Source: JACOZG01 sp038058475 (GTDB lineage: Bacteria; Patescibacteriota; Minisyncoccia; Phycocordibacterales; JACOZG01). Taken from it: 64,000 nt of DNA. The position numbers were made by a program, and so were the translations under genes. Below are positions 51,592 through 60,034 of the stretch, in pieces. The notes below the pieces were generated by a model that was given only the letters and a program-made list of their open reading frames with translations, had not been told where the DNA came from and ran no database searches. The stretch is taken from NCBI GenBank assembly GCA_038058475.1, contig JBBUAW010000010.1, positions 1 to 64,000 of the forward strand, written 5' to 3'. Positions within the stretch are counted from its first letter, which is position 1. Every line of letters starts with the position of its first letter.

Positions 51592-52253
51592 AGCGCTTGG
51601 ATTTTAGCCCGGATATTATTAACCAGCAACTCTGTCGTTAATTCGTCAGTGGTGTAACTCAAAATCAGCGCTTGAGATAATTCTCGAGGTAAAACTTTAA
51701 TTAATTTGTCTGTATTGTGTTCCATTATTTCTTGCCAGGTATCATGGTTTATTGGCAATTTTTGTCGTGGTTGACGACCGCGAACTTTCATTCGTTGCCA
51801 ACGTCGGGACGCCGCGGCTGAAAGCATAATGTAAACGTGGGCGCCAAGATGGCGTCGCACATAACGGGACAATTCCTGATCCGTTACGTGATGTTCATAT
51901 AGTGATAAGGCATATTGTCCTAAACCGCCATCTAAAATAACGATTTGGTTTTGCTTAGTTCGCATATGCGCTTTTTCTGTCATAGCTAGATGGGTGGAAA
52001 GCAAAAAAAGTTTATGGCGAAGCAGAGACCAAGCTGAGCGTCCCTCCCAGATTGTGTAAATTATCAAGTAAATTGCGCGACCGGGTCGGCGCCAAATTGC
52101 TAACCAAAAATAATATCGTTGTTCTTTTAATGAGGAGAATTCCAGATATTCAGCTGTTAAAACTTGTGCCAATCGCCGAGCTGTCGTTGTTTTACCAGCG
52201 CCTGATGGGCCAAAAAATTCTATTATTTTGGGGTTTAATTTTTTATTTTCCAT
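51588..52253 (-). CDS. P-loop kinase-like protein in glycan operon
   Basis: A 221-residue P-loop NTPase. Walker A GPSGAGKTT is at 15-23, and KQNQIVILDGGLGQYALS (about 97-115) looks like the Walker B/substrate region of nucleoside and sugar kinases. KVRGRQPRQ provides lid arginines. It resembles thymidylate-kinase-type or adenylylsulfate-kinase-type folds but I cannot name the substrate. The genes on both sides are glycosyltransferases, and stop/start overlaps tie it to them, so it may phosphorylate a lipid, sugar or sugar-linked group. Confidence 0.75.
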   Translation of the reverse strand: MENKKLNPKIIEFFGPSGAGKTTTARRLAQVLTAEYLEFSSLKEQRYYFWLAIWRRPGRAIYLIIYTIWEGRSAWSLLRHKLFLLSTHLAMTEKAHMRTKQNQIVILDGGLGQYALSLYEHHVTDQELSRYVRRHLGAHVYIMLSAAASRRWQRMKVRGRQPRQKLPINHDTWQEIMEHNTDKLIKVLPRELSQALILSYTTDELTTELLVNNIRAKIQAL

Positions 52254-53472
52254 TATTTATCATGAACGCAAGAATATTTTTCGCCCGTATTGACCAGGAA
52301 TATTGTTTAGCCTCGACTCTGGCATGTTGGGCTTTTGTAAGCATTATTTGATAATGATTTAGCACTTCATTAATTCCATCGACCAACGCTTGAACACTAT
52401 TTGGTTTAACTAGGGTAGCATTATTATTATTTAATATTTCACGTGTCGAAGGTAAATCAGTAGCAACGATTGGCACACCGCTCGCCATATATTCAAATAA
52501 TTTAATTGGTGAGGTGTCATAGGTGACGAAATTAGTTAAATATTTTTGTGGTGATAATCCGGGATTAGGATAAACCAATATGTCGGCTGAACGTAAATAA
52601 TTGGCAATCGCACGATAAGGGCGACGACCCAGAATAATAACGTTGGACAAATTAAAACGTTGGCGAAATTGTTGACAGTCGTCAGTTGTTCCACCGACAA
52701 AAACAAAGTCCAGAGCGGGTAAAATTTGCGCCGCGGCGGCCAAAATATGAGCTCCTTTCCAATCATACAGATGGCCGGCATAAAGAACTATGGGATGATG
52801 GGATTTTGACACTAATTGCTGCCGCAAGGCTGAACGGTCAAAAGGGGCACAATAGGCATCCAAATCAAACCCATTTGGAGCAATTAATATTTTAGTTTGA
52901 GTAAGGCCAAATAATTGCTCGCATTGCTTTGCCTTCCATTGATTAGTGATTGTCAATCCATCAAGGCGACGAAGCGCCAAACGCCAAAACCAGCGGTGAT
53001 GAAATGGAAAAGCGTGCAAATCATAATAAACGCGATAACCCAAGGTTTTTAAAATTAAAGCAGGAATCAGACTTCTGGTATAAATAATTGATTGTCGTGA
53101 ACGTCCAATAAAAGCCATCAGCAAGACTAAGGAAAAAATTATTTGATCACTCAGGAAAGCTAGTCGGAATAAACTCCAAGAAAATACCGGACGGCTGGTT
53201 ATCCGTTGTCGCCATAAAAAAAGATTGAGGGTTGATAAATAACTGACCAAATCAAGAAAAGGATAAAAATTGACGGAAAATGATTTGGCGGCACCGTAAT
53301 AATCATAAATATTTTTGGCCGGCAAATGCCGGAAGGTTGGCGAAATCAATTTAACCGTCACGCCTTGCCGGCCCAACGCTTCGCAGGTTTTTATCATGTT
53401 GATTCCATAGGCCTTTTCGGTCGGTAACCGCAAGGTGGAGAGATAATAAATAATTTTTACCGGAGATACCAT
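52243..53472 (-). CDS. Glycosyltransferase family 4 protein
   Basis: A 409-residue GT-B enzyme. The N-terminus KIIYYLSTLRLPTEKAYGINMIK is the acceptor domain, APNGFDLDAY and HHPIVLYAGHLYDWKGAHIL begin the donor domain, and SPIKLFEYMASGVPIVATDLPSTREIL (about 325-350) is the nucleotide-sugar site of GT4. ATG 53472 overlaps the fcl-like gene by 16 bases. The 3' end overlaps the kinase-like gene by 11. Sugar and linkage unknown. Confidence 0.9.
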   Translation of the reverse strand: MVSPVKIIYYLSTLRLPTEKAYGINMIKTCEALGRQGVTVKLISPTFRHLPAKNIYDYYGAAKSFSVNFYPFLDLVSYLSTLNLFLWRQRITSRPVFSWSLFRLAFLSDQIIFSLVLLMAFIGRSRQSIIYTRSLIPALILKTLGYRVYYDLHAFPFHHRWFWRLALRRLDGLTITNQWKAKQCEQLFGLTQTKILIAPNGFDLDAYCAPFDRSALRQQLVSKSHHPIVLYAGHLYDWKGAHILAAAAQILPALDFVFVGGTTDDCQQFRQRFNLSNVIILGRRPYRAIANYLRSADILVYPNPGLSPQKYLTNFVTYDTSPIKLFEYMASGVPIVATDLPSTREILNNNNATLVKPNSVQALVDGINEVLNHYQIMLTKAQHARVEAKQYSWSIRAKNILAFMINNGK

Positions 53473-54383
53473 TTGATAGTTTTTTCCAGGCCGGTTTCCA
53501 GGTCAGTAGTCGGAGCGTAGTTAAAAAATTTTTTGGCCCGACTGATATTTAATAATCGTCGTGGTTGACCGTCTGGTTTAGTGGTATTCCATTCAATTTT
53601 TCCATGATAGTCCATCAAGCGGCAGATTGTCGTGATTAGGTTCTGAATTGAGATTTCCTGACCGCTGCCCAAATTAACCGGTTCAGCCCCATCATACATT
53701 TCTGTCGCTTGAATAATACCATTGGCGGCATCGTCAATGAAAAGAAATTCTCTGGTCGCCTTCCCTGTCCCCCAAACTTCAACGACCGGTAATTTTTTTA
53801 TTTTTGCTTCATAAACCTTGCGAATCAAAGCGGGAATAACATGAGAATTGGTTAAATCAAAATTATCACCCGGACCATAAAGATTGACCAGTAATAAATA
53901 GATAGCATTAAACCCATATTGTTGACGATAGCTTTGAGCTTGGACCAAAGCCATTTTTTTGGCTAAACCGTAAGGAGCATTGGTTTCTTCTGGATAACCG
54001 TCCCAGAGTGACTCTTCTTTGAATGGCGCTGGGGTAAATTTCGGATAAGCGCAAACTGTACCGATAGCGACATATTTTTTTACTTTGGCTTGGCGCGCTG
54101 CTTCCATCATTTGGGTGCTCATCATAATATTGTCATAAAAAAGTTCACCGGCGTGCGTTTGATTATAACCAATGCCGCCAACTTTGGCGGCTAAATGAAT
54201 AACGACATCCATTTCCCGAACTACTGTTTGACAATCCGACCAGCGCCGTAAATCAAACTCTCGACTCCGCGGCTGATAAATCTTGGCTTTAGTCATACCG
54301 CGTTCAATAAGTTTGGAAACAACTGCTGAACCGAGAAATCCACTGCCACCCGTGATTAAAATTGATTGGTCTTGTAATTTCAT
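53457..54383 (-). CDS. fcl: GDP-L-fucose synthase-like epimerase/reductase
   Basis: A 308-residue SDR of the GDP-4-keto-6-deoxymannose 3,5-epimerase-4-reductase family (Fcl/WcaG). GGSGFLGSAV binds NADP, GGIGYNQTHAGELFYDN and GTVCAYPKFTPAPFKEE are close to Fcl signatures with the active-site Cys, and APYGLAKKM gives Tyr and Lys. It would act after GDP-mannose 4,6-dehydratase (gmd at 56276-57316). ATG 54383 overlaps the methyltransferase stop by ATGA; a longer frame lies inside that gene. It could also use a related GDP-6-deoxy-ketose. Confidence 0.88.
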   Translation of the reverse strand: MKLQDQSILITGGSGFLGSAVVSKLIERGMTKAKIYQPRSREFDLRRWSDCQTVVREMDVVIHLAAKVGGIGYNQTHAGELFYDNIMMSTQMMEAARQAKVKKYVAIGTVCAYPKFTPAPFKEESLWDGYPEETNAPYGLAKKMALVQAQSYRQQYGFNAIYLLLVNLYGPGDNFDLTNSHVIPALIRKVYEAKIKKLPVVEVWGTGKATREFLFIDDAANGIIQATEMYDGAEPVNLGSGQEISIQNLITTICRLMDYHGKIEWNTTKPDGQPRRLLNISRAKKFFNYAPTTDLETGLEKTIKWYLR

Positions 54384-55057
54384 TTGGTGATGAGTATTTT
54401 TTTGAAGCAACGATAAGGAAATATCAAAAATGGAAATAAAGTTTTGAGACTTCTATGAAAAGATTGTCTTTTTTTCTTCTTAACTAAAGCTTTAATTCTG
54501 GAAATATTTTGGCCAGAAAAAATAATGAATGAAGCCTCGTTAGGAATGAGAATTGATTCCGACAAATTAACGAGGTCAGTTTTTCGCCACTGATGAATAT
54601 GGCGTTCAAATTTATTGCCATATAAAGTGTCCTGCTCACCCATAATTTTCGGCGTACTGATTAAAACATTTCGCCCAATCCGACGAAGTTGGTTCAAAAG
54701 TCTTAAACCCTCTTCATAGTTTAAATGTTCAAGCACATCAATGAGTAGAATCAGGTCATAGGAAAAATTTTTTATTGATGGGACAATATTACAAGCATCT
54801 CCGATATAAATTTGGTTATATATAAATGAATGAAGCGGGGTGAGATAGTCACGATAAGCTTCAATCCCATCAATTTGAGTTTGCCAGTGCCGATAAGCTT
54901 CGCTTTTCTTGTCGGCCCCAGTCCATAAATCAAGATATTCTCTGGCCAAAACTCCATATTTACCAAAACCTACTCCGACATCCAAAATGCTTTTCGGTTT
55001 CGTTAAAATCATAATTTCAACGATCTCATTTAATTGTTGCGAATGACTGCCCGGCAT
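54380..55057 (-). CDS. Class I SAM-dependent methyltransferase
   Basis: About 225 residues from ATG 55057. Motif I ILDVGVGFGKYG (about 24-35), ADKKSEAYRHW and the DLILLIDVLEHL block (about 98-109) match class I enzymes. A basic C-terminal region (KALVKKKKRQSFHRSLK, then a hydrophobic stretch) may tether it to the membrane. Earlier frame starts lie within the divergent glycosyltransferase gene, and TATCAT lies 27 bases upstream of 55057, so this start is preferred. First gene of the minus-strand run that includes fcl. Acceptor unknown. Confidence 0.78.
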   Translation of the reverse strand: MPGSHSQQLNEIVEIMILTKPKSILDVGVGFGKYGVLAREYLDLWTGADKKSEAYRHWQTQIDGIEAYRDYLTPLHSFIYNQIYIGDACNIVPSIKNFSYDLILLIDVLEHLNYEEGLRLLNQLRRIGRNVLISTPKIMGEQDTLYGNKFERHIHQWRKTDLVNLSESILIPNEASFIIFSGQNISRIKALVKKKKRQSFHRSLKTLFPFLIFPYRCFKKILITK

Positions 55058-55084
55058 AAAATTTATTACGATTTGGGTTCGTTT

Positions 55085-55094
55085 ATGATATAGT
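55085..55094. promoter_or_regulatory. Overlapping divergent -10 boxes
   Basis: A minus-strand TATCAT (55090-55085) overlaps a plus-strand TATAGT (55089-55094), preceded by TATGAT (55084-55089). They lie between the methyltransferase gene and the divergent glycosyltransferase gene. No strong -35 is seen. Confidence 0.45.
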
Positions 55095-55112
55095 AAAAAA
55101 CGATTTTTAGCA

Positions 55113-56279
55113 ATGAATTTAGCGATTAATCTCTTATGGATTTCGACCAATGATCAGACGGGGGCTTTTGTTTATGTGCGAAATTTACTGGATCAACTTT
55201 TATCACTTGGCTCAGCGACCAGTTTTTTAATCATCACTCGTTGGTCAGATCGTCATTTTTTCAGCCAGCGCTATGGCCGCCGATCAAATGTGACTATTAT
55301 CATCAGTGATATTAGGAATGATCTCTTATTCCATCCTTGGCGAGCCAGTCGTAAATTATGGTCCAGTTGGCGTGGTAAAGAAAAACAAAAAGAAAATATT
55401 ATTGCTCAAGAACTTAATCGATTGATTAAAAAATATGAGGTTAAAAAAATGTTTTTTCCAACTCAAAAAATCTACCCGCGAGGATTACTGTCGATTGAAT
55501 ATTATGTCACAGTTTTCGATTTACAACATGAGTATTGGTCGGAAAATTTTTCTACCGCTGAAATCAACTCTCGGCGCGATGATTTAATCTATATTCGCAG
55601 TACAGCCAAACATATTTTTGCCATCTCCGAACATACTAAATCAACATTAATTAAAAAAATAAATTTCCCTGCCGATAAGATTACCGTTACTCCTTTGGCT
55701 CCATCAATCAATCGTTCCGCGCCCCGACCAATCAGTCTGCCGACCTTGTTTTTGTTTTATCCCGCTGCACTTTGGCCACACAAAAATCATTGTCTGGTAA
55801 TTGAGGTGCTTTACCGTTTAGCTAATATTTATCCTGATTTACAAGTTGTTTTCTCCGGTCTGATTAAGAAAAAAAAACTTAAAGAAAAACTTGATGTCTT
55901 AATTGTTAAATATGGGCTAAAATCGCGTGTTCATTTTTTAGGTTTCGTCTCAGACGAAGTTCTCCAATTTATTTACGCCCGAGCCTCTTTATTAATTTTT
56001 CCTTCGGCTTTCGAGGGCTTCGGGATGCCGATTCTCGAAGCCTATCAACATAACCTGCCGGTAGTTGCAGCGCGGAATACAAGTATTGCGGAAGTGGCCG
56101 GCGATGCAGCGCTTCTATGCGAAACCGGTAACGCCGTCGCGTTTGCGGCGGCGATTGATATATTATTAAAAAATGATAAGGTGAGAGCGTCACTTGAGCC
56201 CAAGATGACAGAACAATTAAAAAAGTTTTCTTGGATCCAAACCGCCGCTTTAACTTTAGCCAATTTAATAAACCAATGA
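55113..56279 (+). CDS. Glycosyltransferase family 4 protein
   Basis: A 388-residue GT4 enzyme. NLLWISTNDQTGAFVYVRNLL is the acceptor-domain start, ISEHTKSTL and VTPLAPSIN follow, and FYPAALWPHKNH, LLIFPSAFEGFGMPILEAYQ (about 288-307) and VVAARNTSIAEVAGDAALL form the donor site, including the EX7E glutamates. It starts a four-gene plus-strand run and overlaps gmd by ATGA. The linkage to gmd suggests a deoxyhexose or mannose donor, but this is not shown. Confidence 0.9.
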   Translation: MNLAINLLWISTNDQTGAFVYVRNLLDQLLSLGSATSFLIITRWSDRHFFSQRYGRRSNVTIIISDIRNDLLFHPWRASRKLWSSWRGKEKQKENIIAQELNRLIKKYEVKKMFFPTQKIYPRGLLSIEYYVTVFDLQHEYWSENFSTAEINSRRDDLIYIRSTAKHIFAISEHTKSTLIKKINFPADKITVTPLAPSINRSAPRPISLPTLFLFYPAALWPHKNHCLVIEVLYRLANIYPDLQVVFSGLIKKKKLKEKLDVLIVKYGLKSRVHFLGFVSDEVLQFIYARASLLIFPSAFEGFGMPILEAYQHNLPVVAARNTSIAEVAGDAALLCETGNAVAFAAAIDILLKNDKVRASLEPKMTEQLKKFSWIQTAALTLANLINQ

Positions 56280-57316
56280 AGCGCGCTATCATTACCGGTA
56301 TCACTGGCCAAGACGGTTCGTATCTGGCGGAATTTTTGTTGAGAAAGGGTTATGAAATCCACGGCTTGGTCCGCCGCGGCTCTACTTTTAACACTAGTCG
56401 GATTGACCATCTCTACCGCGACCCACATGAGTCGAGCGTCCGGATGTTTCTCCATTCCGGCGACCTGACTGACAGCTCCAGCGTCTCGCGCTTAGTGGAA
56501 AAAATCCAGCCAGATGAAATTTATAACTTGGGCGCGCAAAGCCATGTCCGCGTCAGTTTTGACACGCCGGAATACACCGGCAATGTTGTCGCTCTCGGCC
56601 CGCTCCGCCTTCTGGACGCCATCCGCGAAATGCAAATTAAGACTAAATTTTACCAGGCCTCCTCGTCGGAAATGTTCGGCCAAACAAAAGAAGTACCTCA
56701 AACCGAAAATACTTCTTTTCATCCCCGCTCACCCTACGGCTGCGCTAAAGTTTATGCCTATTGGATTACTAAAAATTATCGCGAAAGTTATGGGTTGTTC
56801 GCGGTTAATGGCATTTTATTTAATCACGAGTCACCGCGGCGCGGCGAAACTTTTGTTACTCGCAAAATCACCCGCGGTCTGGCGCGCCTTAAATTAGGTC
56901 TGGAGAAAAAACTTTTTTTGGGCAATTTGAACGCCAGCCGTGACTGGGGCTACGCCCAGGATTATGTGGCGGGAATGTGGCAAATGCTCCAACAACCCAA
57001 ACCCGACGATTATATTTTAGCCACCGGCGAGACGCACACCATCCGCGAGTTTGCCGAATTAAGCGCTAAGTATTTGGGTTGGGAATTGGTTTGGAAGGGC
57101 CGCGGTTTAAAAGAAAGGGGGGTGGATAAAGAAACCGGCCGGACCTTGATTGAGATTGATCCGCGTTACTTCCGACCGGCGGAGGTGGATTTACTGGTCG
57201 GTGACGCCGGCAAAGCCAGACGCGAGCTCGGCTGGAAACCGAGCGTCACTTTTGAGCAATTAGTTAAAATGATGGTGAAATCCGATTTAATCCAAGAGAC
57301 GAAAAATGCGCGGTAA
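56276..57316 (+). CDS. gmd: GDP-mannose 4,6-dehydratase
   Basis: A 346-residue extended SDR that makes GDP-4-keto-6-deoxy-D-mannose. GITGQDGSYL (about 8-17), VRRGSTFNTSRI, SSSEMFG, HPRSPYGCAK, FNHESPRRGETFVTRK and NLNASRDWGYAQDYV are classic Gmd blocks. With fcl (53457-54383) this gives GDP-fucose or a related 6-deoxysugar; no perosamine aminotransferase or RMD gene is adjacent. Starts at ATG 56276, overlapping the upstream stop. Sequence here is GC-richer than most of the window. Confidence 0.94.
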   Translation: MKRAIITGITGQDGSYLAEFLLRKGYEIHGLVRRGSTFNTSRIDHLYRDPHESSVRMFLHSGDLTDSSSVSRLVEKIQPDEIYNLGAQSHVRVSFDTPEYTGNVVALGPLRLLDAIREMQIKTKFYQASSSEMFGQTKEVPQTENTSFHPRSPYGCAKVYAYWITKNYRESYGLFAVNGILFNHESPRRGETFVTRKITRGLARLKLGLEKKLFLGNLNASRDWGYAQDYVAGMWQMLQQPKPDDYILATGETHTIREFAELSAKYLGWELVWKGRGLKERGVDKETGRTLIEIDPRYFRPAEVDLLVGDAGKARRELGWKPSVTFEQLVKMMVKSDLIQETKNAR

Positions 57317-58202
57317 AAAAATTTTAAGTTGGGCGCTTGGCAATCCGCTGGCGACAATGATTGGCTTGCGTTTCAATCACGCGCGGCCGCTGGTTTTGCT
57401 CTACCACGGTGTTACCGACCAGCCACCGACCGCGATTGAAAAATATCACGGCAAACATATTCCGGCGGAGAATTTCCGCCGGCAAATTACTTGGTTAAAA
57501 CAACACTTTACCATTGTGCCGCTAGCCGAGGTGGAGGCGCTAGTTTTGGCTGGCGTGTCGGCCAAAAAGCCGCTGGCGGCCATCACTTTCGACGACGGCT
57601 ATCAAAATAATTTTCGTTGCGCCTTCCCGATTTTGCGTGCCGCCAACGTTACTGCCACCTTTTTTCTAACTGGCGATTTTGTCGACCGTCGCCAACCGCT
57701 TTGGCCAGACCAGTTGGCCTATCTTTGCGGCGATGATATCGTCGCCTACGCTCGTCGACGCCAAGAATTAAAAACTGGCTCGGGTAAAAAAATCACTGGA
57801 AAAAAATCAGAACTCATTCTAGGCGCTAATTGTACCCCGCTTACTTGGGAAGAAATAAAAATTATGGCTGGAGCAGGGATGAGCTTTGGCGCACACACTC
57901 TAACCCACCCGATTTTGAGCCGTCTGACGGAAAGCGAGCAAGCGCGAGAAATTTTGGAAAGTAAAAAATTAATTGAGTCCAAACTGGGCCGCTGTCCTCA
58001 CTTTGCCTACCCCAACGGCCAGCCGGGCGACTGGAATGAAGCGACGCTCAAAATTTTGCGCGAGGCTGGTTGGCGTACTGCCTGGACGACTATTCCCCAC
58101 CGCCTCCGGCCGGGGCAGGAACAGCCATTCCTCTTGCCACGAGTGACTATTGCCGCTTATCATGATGATTATCGCTTCCGGACGCTAGCCACCATTTTAT
58201 GA
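57306..58202 (+). CDS. Polysaccharide deacetylase (CE4/NodB fold)
   Basis: A 298-residue deacetylase-fold protein. LYHGVTDQP begins the domain, TFDDGYQNNF (about 96-105) has the catalytic and metal aspartates, and GAHTLTHPIL (about 195-204) the metal His pair. FAYPNGQPGDW is typical of the superfamily. No signal peptide or transmembrane helix is visible, so it may act on nucleotide- or lipid-linked sugars. Overlaps gmd by 11 bases and the methyltransferase gene by ATGA. Second deacetylase of the window. Confidence 0.87.
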   Translation: MRGKKILSWALGNPLATMIGLRFNHARPLVLLYHGVTDQPPTAIEKYHGKHIPAENFRRQITWLKQHFTIVPLAEVEALVLAGVSAKKPLAAITFDDGYQNNFRCAFPILRAANVTATFFLTGDFVDRRQPLWPDQLAYLCGDDIVAYARRRQELKTGSGKKITGKKSELILGANCTPLTWEEIKIMAGAGMSFGAHTLTHPILSRLTESEQAREILESKKLIESKLGRCPHFAYPNGQPGDWNEATLKILREAGWRTAWTTIPHRLRPGQEQPFLLPRVTIAAYHDDYRFRTLATIL

Positions 58203-58963
58203 ACCAACAAGCCAAAGTGATTGATTATTTTAACGAGCGGCCGAACGCTTACGCCGCGACTTATCAAGCGCCGACCAGCGAGGGCCACGCTTTTCGCTCG
58301 CGGAAAAAATCACTCTTGCGTTTGCTCGGTGCAGGGACGGGACGAGTGTTAGATGTCGGTTGCGGTCCCGGTGTGATGACAAAGGAAATTGCCGCCCGCG
58401 GCTGGGAGTATTACGGCGTGGACCTCTCGCCTCAAATGGTCGCCGTGGTGCGAGCTAAATTTGCCAATCGGGCGGGGATTAATTTTGCCGTCGGGGCGGT
58501 GGAGAAATTGGATTTCCCCGACCATTATTTTGACGCTATAGTGGCCATGGGATTAGTGGAGTATCTCGCCGACGAAGACGCGGCCATTCGCGAACTCCGT
58601 CGGGTTTTGAAGCCCAGGGGCGTTTTAATCGTTTCCATCCCCAACTGGTGGAGTCCGGCGCGAATGTGGGACCGTTGGCTCCTAACGCCGCTCGCCCGCC
58701 TCTATCGCTTCCTCGCCCGCCGCGGACAGTCCACTAAATTAAAACATCGCGAATACCACCTCGGTCATTATCGCCGATTTTTAAATCAGCGCGGCTTCGC
58801 CGTTACTGCTTGGGAGGCCTATAACTTCCGTCTTATTCCTCGCCCTTTCGACGCCTGGTTTCCCTGCCTTTCTATCATTATCGCTCTTTGGCTGGAACAT
58901 TATCTTCCTTCTGTTTTTCGTTTTCTCGGTACTGGGTTGAATGTCAAAGCGAAGCGGCAATAA
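58199..58963 (+). CDS. Class I SAM-dependent methyltransferase
   Basis: A 254-residue enzyme. Motif I VLDVGCGPGVMTKEIA (about 45-60), YGVDLSPQMV, and LDFPDHYFDAIVAMGLVEYL (about 105-125) are class I landmarks, near UbiE/SmtA-like proteins. A C-terminal hydrophobic stretch (ACLSIIIALWL) may contact the membrane. ATGA with the deacetylase gene. It ends 15 bases from the convergent glycosyltransferase stop with no visible terminator. Acceptor unknown. Confidence 0.87.
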   Translation: MNQQAKVIDYFNERPNAYAATYQAPTSEGHAFRSRKKSLLRLLGAGTGRVLDVGCGPGVMTKEIAARGWEYYGVDLSPQMVAVVRAKFANRAGINFAVGAVEKLDFPDHYFDAIVAMGLVEYLADEDAAIRELRRVLKPRGVLIVSIPNWWSPARMWDRWLLTPLARLYRFLARRGQSTKLKHREYHLGHYRRFLNQRGFAVTAWEAYNFRLIPRPFDAWFPCLSIIIALWLEHYLPSVFRFLGTGLNVKAKRQ

Positions 58964-58978
58964 AATTTCCACTCGGGT

Positions 58979-60034
58979 TTAACTTTGATATTTTAAAATC
59001 TTCAAGAATTTATCGGCAATTGCGCGAGGGGTGAGTTTTTGCTCATAGAGAGCGCGGGCGTTTTGGGCGAGCCGGGTGGCCAGGATCGGATTGTTTTTGA
59101 GTAATAAAATCTTAGCGGCCAAGTCGACCGGGTTAGCTGGCTGAACAAAGAGGCAATTTTCGCCGTCGGTGAGCAATTCGCGATTGCTTGGCGAGTCGCG
59201 GGTGATATAAGGCAAACCGAGCGCCAGCGCTTCAAAAGTTTTGTTCTGAATCGTCCGCTCCAGTCGCGGATGAGCGGAAAATTGGCCAAGAGCAACATGA
59301 GCCGAGGACATCTGTCGGCGCAATTCTGTCTCCGGTAAAAACTCAGTAATCAGTTTTACTCTAGTTAAGTGATCATCGGCTATTATTTGGCGCACTTTGG
59401 CCAAGAGCGGTCCGCGGCCGATGAGCAAAAAATTAATTTCCTCGTTACGGAGTAATTTCGCCGCCGCTAAGACCTGTTCTACGCCTGTCGCCGATACTAA
59501 CCAACCGCGAAAGAGTGCGGTTAAGGCGTCAGTCTTGGGTACAGCCGGGTCGGGATGAAAAACCGCATCGTCGGCACCGGCAAACAACACGGCTATTTTG
59601 CGCTCCGCCACGCCAAAATGGTGGTGCAAAAATTTTTTCTGCGCCACACTTTCCACCAAAATTAAATGGGCCAAACGAAAAGCTAGCCAATCAATCAACC
59701 AAATCCAGTAACGGCGCGGCGACCAGGGGCCGTAGGCGCCGCGGTCCAGCACCGCTCCCTCGTAGAGGGAATTACTGGCGTTAAAAATCACCGGCCGGCG
59801 GGCAAGCAGGCGGGCAAGTGGCACCGCGGCGTTGGACAGATAGCCGACTAACAAATAGTCGTAGGGTTCGTGGAGATGACGATGGGCGTGCCATAGAAGC
59901 CAATATTTGCGCCAGCCAGGTGAATTGTCTGTCAACAAAATTATTTTTGCGCCGCGCGCTTCCAAACCTTTGAGCAAGACTGTGTCGTGCGCCCAAGTCG
60001 GTTGATAGATTCCTAAATAGCAAAAAGTGCTCAA
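58979..60034 (-). CDS. Glycosyltransferase (GT-B, GT4-like)
   Basis: A 351-residue GT-B enzyme. The N-terminal domain starts CYLGIYQPTWAHDTVLLKGLEARGA, and the C-terminal donor domain has FRGWLVSATGVEQVL, LLIGRGPLL and RTIQNKTFEALALGLPYITRDSPSNRELL (about 258-286), a GT4 nucleotide site. TTG at 60034 overlaps the upstream TGA (TTGA), a coupling pattern; no ATG is available nearby. DNA is GC-rich here. Last gene of the final minus-strand run. Confidence 0.85.
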   Translation of the reverse strand: MSTFCYLGIYQPTWAHDTVLLKGLEARGAKIILLTDNSPGWRKYWLLWHAHRHLHEPYDYLLVGYLSNAAVPLARLLARRPVIFNASNSLYEGAVLDRGAYGPWSPRRYWIWLIDWLAFRLAHLILVESVAQKKFLHHHFGVAERKIAVLFAGADDAVFHPDPAVPKTDALTALFRGWLVSATGVEQVLAAAKLLRNEEINFLLIGRGPLLAKVRQIIADDHLTRVKLITEFLPETELRRQMSSAHVALGQFSAHPRLERTIQNKTFEALALGLPYITRDSPSNRELLTDGENCLFVQPANPVDLAAKILLLKNNPILATRLAQNARALYEQKLTPRAIADKFLKILKYQS

